From Isoetes taiwanensis (taxonomy: Eukaryota > Streptophyta > Lycopodiopsida > Isoetales > Isoetaceae): a stretch of 64,000 nt of DNA. The DNA lies in contig JAJEKV010000060.1 of the NCBI GenBank assembly GCA_021234155.1, positions 9,050,634 through 9,114,633 of the forward strand, given 5' to 3'. Positions 47,714 to 57,695 of this stretch are shown piece after piece. The position numbers were made by a program, and so were the translations under genes. The notes under the pieces were generated by a model. It was not told the origin of the DNA. It worked only from the letters and a program-made list of their open reading frames with translations, and did not search any database. The stretch's first letter is position 1, and every line of letters begins with the position of its first letter.

Positions 47714-49639
47714 ATAGTGCTCTTCTGACCACAATTATCATAAAGGATGAATAATAGGTCCTTAAATATAAAGAGAATATGTATCAGGCCTACCTTCTTG
47801 CCAAATGATTTCAACAAAGTAACTGCGCAAATCTTTTAGTGCTCCATTTGTCTCACTCGGAAACTAAAAAACAACAGATCGGGTTACATTTGAATTAAAC
47901 TAATGGATAATCATGAATAATCCACATTTAATCAAAATCTAGCACTTGATATCCTTGGTGCAAACCCAGATCTAGCAACTAACTTAAAAATTAAGATCGA
48001 GATGGGGAAAAACACAGATATAATAGTTGAACTTCATTGTGGAACTCTCAAACTTCGTTGTGAAACATTCTGTTGGTCCCCTTGTAACAGTTTCTCGGAA
48101 ATCTTGTGCTCCCACATCTTTTGTTCTCAAGGCACCTTCGAAGTTCTGTCATGCATTGAAAAGAATGATTTGTTGGGCTCAGCTATTCCCAAGACCAAAT
48201 CTCTGCTTTACTCAAACATGACAATTAAGCAGAATAGGTTATGTTTCCATGTAGACATCATCTCATCCGTGTTTGTGTCTAATGCCATGCTCACCACAGT
48301 CCCAGTACCATGAAGGATCTCATGCACATATAGACATTATCTGTTCGTGTTCGTATTTAATGCCATGCTCATACAGTCCCAGCACCATAAAAATTTTCAT
48401 CCACACTAATGCATATCTCAACTGCAATTAGGAAAATATTAATCCACCAAGTGAATCAGACTTCCTACTCTGTAGAATGTCAAGAAAGAATTTCATATTG
48501 TGTTGAATGATGCACTTCTGTCCATATGGCAGCATGCATAAACAACTTAGTATTACCTTGCCATTCATAGAAACCCATTTGTCGATTCCTTATAGAGCAT
48601 TTTACTCGCACGCTGACGGAGATCCGAGGATTACGCAAAAACATCCATGCGACAACGAATGACATTTTTACAGATAGAAAATATAGATGTATTCTATGAT
48701 AGAAAATATATATATGTATTTCTTGCATGCGAAAGTCGGATGTTTCTATCGTTATCTAAATTAGCTTGCAAACATAAAACTATTGGAAGCAAAGCTGATT
48801 TAGGAGCTTGCCAAAACCCTTTACACCTTTGCAAAGTCTCTTACGTTTTTGCGCGAAAAATGAAGACCTACGTTGCCGAAAATGGCGAAACCTTACCTCA
48901 AAAGTTTACTTGAGAAGCTAACTTCTAAAAGAACATGTAGAACAAATCCTGAAGAAAGAGCACATTGTCAAGAAGTGAAAACATTTAACGGAATAAAAAG
49001 CACACGGTTAAGAAGGAACTAAAAACATTTACCTGAGTGAGGCTCCAGCCTACTATCTGGACGCTAAAATCCTAAATCTGAAAGCAATGCCAGAAGGATT
49101 TGTGGATGCTGCTGTTGCCATTCTGAACAAATGGAAAAATGATGGAAGGCGAGGTATCCGGCTATGGCGGGCAGCCTGCCAAACGAATGATGGATCCATT
49201 AAATTTGGGTTCTTCTGCAAATTAGTTTGAGCAAATACCTAAACCCTGAAGCTCGAATGAACTTAGACTTTAAAAGAGACCAAAGCGGTGTGCTCAGTGT
49301 TGCAGAGGGCAATCAATAAGCAAATCCATAGAATTACCTCAGGACATCCGGCGAATGCAGCCGGTGGCCATGGCAGAATACTTCTCTGCCATCTCCATTC
49401 AAATGAAATCCGCCAACACGCGTATTCGGTGACATGCAAACAGATCAGTGAAAAACCCTCTCAAAATCATACAACGAAAAAAAAAACATTTTAATTTTTG
49501 GATAATCGGAAAAAGATTTCAGCCTCAAAAATTCCCACAACCTTAGAAAAGTGGCTTCGAAAAAAAATCTAAAAAGTTTTCAGAACCCGGAAAAACCAAA
49601 TTTAAACAATAGGATTAACGCACCATTAATTATTCATAA
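47714..49639. other. Right flank of the YR element; no complete gene
   Basis: Minus strand 47880-47800 reads SETNGALKDLRSYFVEIIWQ before a GTAGGCC donor-like site, possibly a host exon; not recognised. Plus strand 48027-48220 is open (TVSRKSCAPTSFVLKAPSKF) and also unrecognised. From about 48960 to 49640 the DNA is AT-rich with a weak 38-bp tandem repeat at 48957-49031. The segment ends at the block B terminus. Confidence 0.3.
48248..48406. repeat. Diverged tandem duplication, about 79 bp x 2
   Basis: TGTAGACATCATCTCATCCG...TAATGCCATGCTCACCACAG is followed by TATAGACATTATCTGTTCG...TAATGCCATGCTCATACAG. The two halves are about 75-80% alike by eye. Confidence 0.7.
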
Positions 49640-49671
49640 CTAGAAAAAGTGCCCAGCGTTGCTGGGCTTTT
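49640..49671 (-). other. Helitron-like 3' terminus, block B
   Basis: CTAG, seven bases, then GCCCAGC-AAC-GCTGGGC on the minus strand, followed outside by T (TTATGAATA). The inside is identical to 18401 and 23576 and the outside is different, so this copy fixes the element boundary. Confidence 0.7.
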
Positions 49672-49948
49672 TGTCAGGTATAAGTTCAAATCTGAGGTTT
49701 TCTTTGGTACTCACACTGCAAGTTACATGCATTTTATTTGGGCCGCTTATAAAAGATGCTAGGAAGATGGCTCCCTCAACATCTGGTTTAATGCATCTTC
49801 AATTGTTTTTATTTTATTGCCTTAAAAGACTATCAAGAGACACTTTCAACTATAGCATCAAAACTTGTCATCAAAGCTTTTGATGTTTTTTAAGGACCTT
49901 GCATGACACATGTCACATCTTTGCTTTTTTCCACTCCAAATTATAGAA

Positions 49949-52005
49949 GGAAGGAAGGAAGGAAGGAAGTTTATTTTAACGTCCACGGAGGCCAAAGGCC
50001 TATGAGACGGTACATGCAGAGAACAGGCAAAAAAGCCAAAAACCCCAACACCAAAAACAAACAATGTAACTGTACAGTAGAACCCTACTACCGGGATGAA
50101 AAAACCCCCACTTGGGAGGAAAAACCCTAGCAGTAGGCTCTCAAATACCATGCCCCAGAAGAGCAAGTCTGACGGCCGAAATCTGCAGGATGTAAGCTCC
50201 CAGCCGCGCTACCATAGGTGATGCAAGTAACTGATGTAGCGGTGTGTCAGAGCATCTAAGATCAGTGTGCACTGCTCGGACATGGGCATATGCTGGGCAT
50301 CGCTGGAGGGCATGGTGCTCATCCTCTATCACGTGCATCTCACAACACTGACATATCCTTTCCTCCCTGGGGATCCCGTGCCCGCCATTCAACCCCAAAT
50401 GACTGTTTCAATTACGAGGTAATGGGAACCCGTCCTTATGGCAAAGAATAGCTCTCCGTTTCTTCACCGAGATGTGTGCTTTCAAGGCACCGATGGGGTC
50501 CATGCTCAAGGCGGGATTAACTGGCGTGATAGTGCTCGTCTTGGGCTTTGCAAGAGTAGAGGCATCCCACGGGGGTGGCAGCATAGCCCGCATCCAATTG
50601 CCCATTCTCAAGGAATCGCGGTGCCACCATCCGTTGGTAATCCATAGACCACCTCCTAAACCATCCCTTACGATGCTCGTGCCATACCCTCTTCACCCGG
50701 GGGGCCCTCCGTTAACAACACAACTGTGGGGGCAAGCGATGCTCATCCATCCCATCCACCTTATGGAAGCAAGTAAGATGCTGCGCATAGCGAATCGTTG
50801 TAAAGGCGAACCCCCGCCTCATACAACAAAATCGATGCAGTGCGGTGTCCTTCACTCCCAAGCTATATGTCAAGAAAGCTTTACGCACCCTTTCCAACCT
50901 ATCCCATGTATTTTTGCTAACTCTTTGGGCCCCAAACCTCCACCCCATATAGCAGCAGACCGACCAAAGCTCTAAACAGTGTGCTCTCCTCGCCCGATCC
51001 ACGGAGATCTATCCGCAACACGCGTTTTTTTGCCGCATATAAAGCCTTCCAGCTGCCACCGGCTCTCCTCTCCACACACTCATCCCACGGCATGTTAGTA
51101 GTGAAATCAATTCCCGGATACTTGAAGCTCCGCACCATCTCCACTTCCCCGCCCCCTGTAATATAACTCCTGGGATAGGGTGTTGCGAGGACGAGGATCG
51201 CGAGAAGCTTAGTTTTGTGCAAGTTCACTATCATTCCCGTTGCCCCACGTAACCCACCGAGGGCATCCAAATCTTTAGCGCATACTGGCTGGCCGTGTGG
51301 GCTAGCAAAGCTACATCATCCGCATATAGTAATCGCCCACGAGGTCGCATCGATAATTGCACCCGGCTCCCCATGGTGCTTTGCATCCACGCCTCCAAGC
51401 TATCAATGTACAACCCAAAAGCGTTGGAGACAACGGGCAGCCCCGCTTAACTCCCATAGTGCTAGCTACCGCCCGATCTTCATAAGGCGGTAGCGGCATA
51501 AATCCCATCATAAAGCTGGTGCACCACATTCGCAACTCCGTGGAACTTCGCAATTCTTGCAACCTCTCGCCACGGCATGTCTCTGGGGGGGCGGTATCAT
51601 ATGCGCCTTAAAATCTACAAAGCAAAGAATACAAGTCCTTCGCGCATTGCGGCTTGCCTCCATCAACACTCTCAAAGTGAAGATATGGTCGGTCGTGGAG
51701 TGAGCTGGGCGAAAGCCTGCCTGGCCAATTGCCCGCACCCCTGCCTCCTCGGCCCACTTAGTGAGTTTCTTCTCCACCACCCCTGCCAGGAGCTTTGCAA
51801 ACAGCGAGCTTACCATAATCATCCGGTAATTCGTCGGCTCATCCGTATTACCAGCTTTATGAACAGGAACAACCTTACTAACCATCCACTCCTGGGGGAG
51901 GCCCTCGCTCAGAGCCTGGTTAATGATCACCGTCAGGGGCCCTACCATAGATGGGCCACCCCACTTCAACAGCTCGGCCTGCAGCCCCTGTAAATCCTTT
52001 GCCTT
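49949..52005 (-). mobile_element. 5'-truncated non-LTR retrotransposon (LINE), inserted in block B
   Basis: The empty site is present in units 2 and 3 (TTATAGAATGAGGAC). The insert reads from its 3' tail at 49949 ((GGAA)n on plus, that is (TTCC)n on minus) to 52005, where it begins inside the RT domain (AKDLQGLQAELLKWGG), so endonuclease and ORF1 are missing. No clear target-site duplication beyond one or two bases. It is absent from the other three copies and therefore younger than the block duplication. Confidence 0.85.
50141..52000 (-). pseudogene. LINE reverse transcriptase and C-terminal zinc-knuckle region
   Basis: Motifs in order are QALSEGLPQEWMVSKVVPVH and KAGNTDEPTNYRMIMVSSLF (51.9-51.8 kb), GQAGFRPAHSTTDHIFTLR (51.73), STMGVKRGCPLSPTLLG (51.45), the catalytic GRLLYADDVALLAHTA (51.33), MVNLHKTK-like IVNLHKTKLLAIL (51.23), and a thumb region to 50.7 kb. 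The end has a C-x2-C...H-x4-C knuckle (ICQCCEMHVIEDEHHALQRC, about 50.35 kb). Several frameshifts separate these pieces. The FRPAHSTTDHIF and YADD motifs identify a non-LTR RT. I cannot place it more exactly among LINE clades. Confidence 0.85.
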
Positions 52006-54199
52006 AATGAGGAGAGGAAGAAAAATGAGAGAATGGGTTATGTAGATTTAAATAGCTCCTCAATTTAAAAGTTATCTTCACAAACATCGTAAATTAGAAC
52101 TAAGATGATCTTTCCCATGAAAATAAATTCATGTAAACCAGAGTCGAATTCACAACTTATGCTCTTTTGAGTTGTTCGACATTCTTAAAATTAAGGCACT
52201 ATAACTTGCAAATTCCAACTCCAATTCAAATGATTTTACCAACATTGGAAAGATATTACTCTCATCTATAAACTTTGTGAAGGGTACTTCCTTCTTTGAG
52301 CAAACATTAAGAGGTTACCCCATTTAAGCAGAACATCATGTTCGAGGGACGCTTTGGTGATTTTAAGAACTTGTAGCGGCATTGTGGTAGTCTTCCCTAG
52401 TTTTTATGGTAGACCTTGTAAATAATGCCAAGTTAGATGTGGTTGATCATTGTATCATAGAAATATGCTCATTCATATGAAGAATGTATTATAGCTGTCT
52501 ACACTTTCAAACTCTAATAGGATAGAATATAACCTTACTAAGAAGAGTTCATGCACTAATGGGAATATTTTTTGTGAATTAGCTTTCAATGTTGTGCTTA
52601 ACATTTTAGCAATTCCATTTACAAACTCACAAAGAAAATATATTGCACACTTGCACTACATTCCCAATTGGCCATTCCGCTAGCTTAAAAAGATACAAAA
52701 CAGAACATGTCACAATCCAGCCTTTTTACAACCTTCTACCTGGTTCATATGCATAACTTTGCAAGAAATGCCCTGATCCTTGAATTTATCAGAAACCAAA
52801 ATCCCGGGATGGGATGGAATAGAGCACTGATACCCTTGCTATGAATTCCTTAAAAGAAACAATAGAAAAAGAAAACATTTTTACCATAGGCATCTTTGTT
52901 TCCGCCAAGCCATTTTTGCCATTTGCCATTGTGGTGCCCTGGTGAGAAACGTTCTCTCAAAACCAATTTACTTTATTAGAAACGTGCTAAGCATGCTTTT
53001 CATTAGAAATGTGCTAATTTCATTAAAACATCTCATCGAAAACAAGGTAAAACTGAAAATAACTGTAATAGAAATGTCTTGTTCAGCCTAAATTTTTTTC
53101 TCTTCCTCCTATACATCTATTTAACACCCTTTATATCCTATTTCAATGTCAAAGCGGCTTGAAGGCATCTCAACCTACAAACGTATTGTGCTAATACCCC
53201 AATACTTTATCCCTCAAGAAAACTTCTCCTATTTAGATCCATTCCATATTTCCAGTTCCAGATCTGTTGCAAAATTTCAAATTTTACAGAAAATGCCTTT
53301 GAAACTATATGCTGCCTGTGACACGGGAGTTGCACGACAAGTGCTAGCTTATGCCTAAATAGATTTACAAAGCTTCTTTCCTTGCGTTTATTGCAAGTTT
53401 GCAGTGATATTAATCAATGAGACAGAGAACAACCTCGCTTATAATATAATATTACGGCAAGATGCGGTTTTGTGCCCCTTCTAAAATATTTCTCTTTCAA
53501 CAATAAAAGCTAAGATGGTCACCAAATTGAAGCCTTCCTCCACTTTTTTCTCTTATCCAATAACACATTAGTTCGATACAATGCATCTGCTTATATTTTT
53601 TCACAAGATGGTTTGCCATAAACTTAAGTTTGCAAGCAAGCATAGCTAGATTGGCCTCACTGAGTGGATGGATGTAAAGTGGTTGCCTTAACTGAGTTGA
53701 TTAACCTATTACAGAAGAAAATCCCAAATTTGAGGATCATACCTTGTTAGACCTGTGCAAGAGGTGATGTGGAAATATTGCTCATTGCATAAAACTGCAA
53801 ACCCCAGATACACCTGAAACAGGGACCAATAACTCCAAACTCACCTGGAATTTGGAGGATATCACATGTGGCAAATAGGAATGATACTGCAATATCTTGT
53901 TCTTTGTTTGCAAATTGGCGAGAGGGAAGCATTCTTTTGTCCAATGAGTTGCACAACATGACGATAAGAATGGATACATGGGGTCACTTAAGCACATACC
54001 AAGCCTTCCAAGAATCTATAAAACATGGCAAATCCTTTTCTATGGATCAACATATCTGCCCACAAAGAGTTCAAAGAAAATGCCACCATAGCTTACACAC
54101 TGTCAAACACCGAACGTTGCCACTCATCTAAAATTTTAAGCAGCCATGGCTGAAAACAACATCACAAGGCGAGAGGACTAAAATGTTCCCAAAGCACAA

Positions 54200-54620
54200 A
54201 AGACTATGGAATTTTGAAGTTTCTGTCATTGACTTTAAGCATGATGCTTGCAGATGAACGAAATGTCATACCAGTCCATTAAGGCTAGTTGCGCATGAAT
54301 CAGAATGAACTTCAAGCTGGTCTATAGCGGATATCCAAGTATCAGCATTAATATCATAAATATGTGTGATTTGCGTTGTTTTGACCAATACCACTACTTG
54401 GATCCGTACCATTAGTAGTTCTGCCTCCAAGAACATAGATCATATCTGCAAATTATAAACCTTAAGTTTATATTATGGGGCAGATCTTTAAATGAAATTT
54501 GATACACTTACCATCCTGAGTGTAGTTATGGTAAACAGGATCATACTTCCATAATGAATCAAGGATGGTGCCATTTACATTAAATCCACCAATGATGTAT
54601 ATCGCTTCCTCACTTTCGAA
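54200..54620 (-). pseudogene. Kelch-repeat gene exons (block B)
   Basis: Exon A is 54620-54512 and exon B starts at 54445. The bases just upstream of exon A differ (CTGCAGCTGAAGACTGATCGG) from units 1-3 (CTGCAGCCTGATCGGTCAGC), a small rearrangement next to the acceptor. Otherwise it matches the other copies. Confidence 0.65.
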
Positions 54621-55567
54621 CTGCAGCTGAAGACTGATCGGTCAGCTTCACCGTCAAGCATTTTACCTAATGTTAGAAATAATGTACAATCTTATTATGT
54701 CTTTAATATGTCTTAAGAAGAGGGATGCAAACTGCAAAATACTGAGAAGGAAGATTAACCGATTAGAGTTCTGACCAAATTGATCCAATGACTGGAGTTG
54801 CTCTAGGCACAATGCCTGTTGTTTAAGGGAGAAGTATTTCTGAATAAAGGTTACTTTAAAGCCAGAATGTAACATACCTTTGATGTAGAGCCAACGTAGT
54901 ACAACTACAGCCCAAGTCAGCCATAACCTCCCACTAATGTCAGAGAAGCTGCTCTCGCCCTGTATCACATGGACACGTTTCAAGCTGCAACATTCGAACA
55001 TCTCAAAAGGACACCATTCTTTTGTGAAAGTAATCAACCATTTCCACATACGTATATCTGTCACAGCAACATCCCTTTTATGTACAGAATTAGTTTAGCT
55101 TTTGAACTGTCTCTCAACTGTCATTTGATGAATCTATACACTCTGAATTTTCCAATAGCTCCCCATTAGTTGTTTTAGTATATACTAAGATATAAATCAT
55201 TCATTCTCTCCTGCTCCAATGATGTCATCATGGAAGAGAACTGTGCCTTCAAAACATGAAAGTAATGGCATTTAAAGCTGTAATGTCTTGGAAATGAAAT
55301 GCGTATTCTATTAAGAGCAAGACATTCTGTGCGGCATGGAAGAGAGAATCAGGTGAGACAATAATAATATATGCTGAGGATCCCTGAGAGATGGCTTATA
55401 TAATTAGAGATTTCTCACTATGGGTTAAATTGTATTAATGGACCCGCAACCTTTTAGTACAGACTTTTAAGTTGTCTATTGAGCCTATAACAAAGACACA
55501 CCTTTCAAACATCATACATATAAAAACCACAAAGGCAGAAATTAGAAATAATAGTTACAAAGCGTAC

Positions 55568-56243
55568 TGTGAGAAAATATCATGTGCAAAGTTTCCTCCA
55601 CCTCGTTTCCCATTCCCAGCTTGCTTCAAGCCCCCTTCTCCATAATTGTCATAAATTTGTCTCTTTTCTTGGTCTAGTAGTACTTCATATGTTGTGTAAG
55701 ACAGCAAATACAAAAACAATTAGTCTAATCTGAATGCTATGCATAGCTTATTTTATTCTAAGAGGTCATATTGCGCACTACAACATAGCCCATTTCAATT
55801 TAACATTTGTCCTGTTTCTGGCACTTCGAATATACGATAGAAGACAATGTGAAGTTGACCACTTCACATCCCTTGACGTCTCCATTTTACTAATGAACAT
55901 ACCAAAATACGATCATAAAGCAACATACCATTGTTTATCTCTGCAAACATTTTTGTTGCCTCAGCGTTTCCAGGGTTCTTATCAGGGTGGCACTTTAATG
56001 CTAGCTTCCTATATGCCCTCTTTATTTGTTCTTCTGACGCACTTTTTGGGACTTGCAATATGTCATAGTAGCTTTTCCTGAAGTGGACAAGTAACACGGT
56101 ATTCAGAAAAACGACGTTCTATACCGCAATTGTAGGGTTGACGCATTAAAATAAAAGAATAAATTTTGTTCATGATATGAAGAGAGCATACCTAGCATAT
56201 GCATTCAAGATATGAGATGCGAAAAAAACTGCACAGATGAAGC
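55568..56243 (-). pseudogene. ERdj3B-like DnaJ fragment (block B)
   Basis: Exon 2 (56077-55929, 149 bases) is intact with the J domain ([13 protein letters not shown] keeps HPD). Exon 3 is 55691-55568, again with AA for AG at the acceptor. Exon 1 (about 56243-56192) is cut at the same point as in block A and fused to another reading frame upstream, so there is no signal peptide start. The shared breakpoint shows that blocks A and B descend from one chimeric ancestor. Confidence 0.82.
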
Positions 56244-56699
56244 AGACCCAATCACAGGTTCAAAAAGCTCCAATAGCCTGTGATCTTGCAAGAATCTAGA
56301 AGCAAATAAGTACCTTTGATTAGGAGCCAGAGATTCAGCTTCTTTTCTCATAACAGTAACAGCATTTTGCACACTGGTCCTTATTTTTTTGGTAACATAC
56401 CTTGAGGATGTACTACCCTTTTCAATTTCGCTATCATGCTCTGCCATCTTCTTTTTCCCTTTCTCATCTCTCCCACTTTCGAAATTACTGCATGCCACCT
56501 GTTGTTTACTCTTCACAATTTTGAATTCACCAGATGCCATCTGATGTTTGCCACATTCGGTTTCAAAATCACCAGATTGCATGTTCTCCTGATCGCCACA
56601 TTCAGTTTCAAAATCACCAGATTGCATGTTTTCCTGATCGCCACATTCAGTTTCAAAATCACCAGATTGCATGTTTCCTGATCCTGGAAAAAAATTCAA
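56205..56699 (-). CDS. Unknown protein segment with three 15-residue repeats, fused to DnaJ exon 1
   Basis: An intact 164-codon frame. Residues 10-52 are three tandem copies of MQSGDFETECGDQEN, followed by a lysine-rich, probably nuclear or disordered segment (GRDEKGKKKMAEHDSE) and a more structured tail (QNAVTVMRKEAESLAPNQRY, then LFASRFLQDHRLLELFEP). The frame runs into the truncated DnaJ exon 1 sequence out of frame and stops there. I recognise no family. The coding character is supported by the in-frame repeat and by length. It is probably part of another captured gene; block A carries a frameshifted copy. Confidence 0.5.
   Translation of the reverse strand: MNFFPGSGNMQSGDFETECGDQENMQSGDFETECGDQENMQSGDFETECGKHQMASGEFKIVKSKQQVACSNFESGRDEKGKKKMAEHDSEIEKGSTSSRYVTKKIRTSVQNAVTVMRKEAESLAPNQRYLFASRFLQDHRLLELFEPVIGSASSVQFFSHLIS
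56549..56690. repeat. 45-bp tandem repeat x 3, in frame
   Basis: GCCACATTC(A/G)GTTTCAAAATC followed by ACCAGATTGCATGTT(T)TCCTGATC occurs three times. Period 45 keeps the reading frame of the minus-strand ORF. The corresponding block is at 28455-28590. Confidence 0.85.
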
Positions 56700-56929
56700 A
56701 TTGTGTTCTACTTTCTTGGTTCGATCTGGGAATTTTCTTGGAAGGAAATTTTTCTGGAGGGAATTTTCCTGGAGGAAATTGGAGGGAGGAATTTCCTCCA
56801 GGAGTTTCGCATCAACCGCCGGCCTCTACTCGTTATAATTACAAACAAACGGGAATTTTGCCCCTTTTTAAATATATAAGACAAAATTTATACATGAAAT
56901 AAGTACATTTAAAATTCAGCAACCCGTTC

Positions 56930-57695
56930 AAAAGTTTACATGAATTGCCCCCTAATGTATGACACCCTAACGTGCTTTTACCCATATGTTAGCACCTGGC
57001 AACAATACAAATAAATAATATGCCACCACGAAGGGTGGCCCATCATCATCAGTAACAACAGAATACCATCATATCAAAGGAAATGCACCATAAATGAGGA
57101 TTCTACCTAATGAGGCATCCCCTCCTCGGGCACAATGGATCCTGGGTGGGTGTGTTAGAGGATACGTGTCGCATTAGCAACCCTCGCATCCCCTGACTTA
57201 ACCCCCCCAAAATCCATAGGCCACCTCGATGCACCCATCGAGCCCAAGGCATCCCTATAAGCACGTATCCATGTGACTCAGAAGGTGTCAGACCCATACC
57301 CGACCCCAACGCGAGGACCGACTATAGACCTAGCATACTGTAGGAGCCCCAGTAATCGCGCTCAGTAAGGCTCCATCCCCGCTTCACCATGGTACCCGTT
57401 ATCGGGTACTCAATCACATCATAGCCTCCATAGCCAGGTGGGCTCTTGTGCACAGGCCACATAGGGGATTTAAGGGATTCTAGCTAGGAGCAACTCTACT
57501 TCTACATAGCCTTTAGATCTCTACCCCACTTAATCCCACAAGCACAAAAGGAACAGAAAGAGAACAATCACAACAGATACATCCATCCATAACCTCAAGT
57601 AGAACATAAAATAGAGATTAATCATCTATCTAACAAGCAAGGGTTAATCTCTACCTACAATCTCAAGCTAACTAAGCCTACTAATTGGTATTTGA
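56930..57695 (+). other. Possible LTR-retrotransposon remnant (block B)
   Basis: Same block as 28800-29590, better preserved and with 23 extra bases at about 57614 (between AGATTAA and GGGTTAATC). The degenerate TGGTATTTGAGC site is at about 57685. The evidence and limits are as for block A. Confidence 0.22.

Noticed and set aside
46879-47817. 312-codon minus-strand open frame
   Set aside because: It runs straight through the A1 repeat and its hairpin, is low in conserved-looking sequence and rich in F/W/P from GC-biased DNA; a chance open frame in the element's leader.
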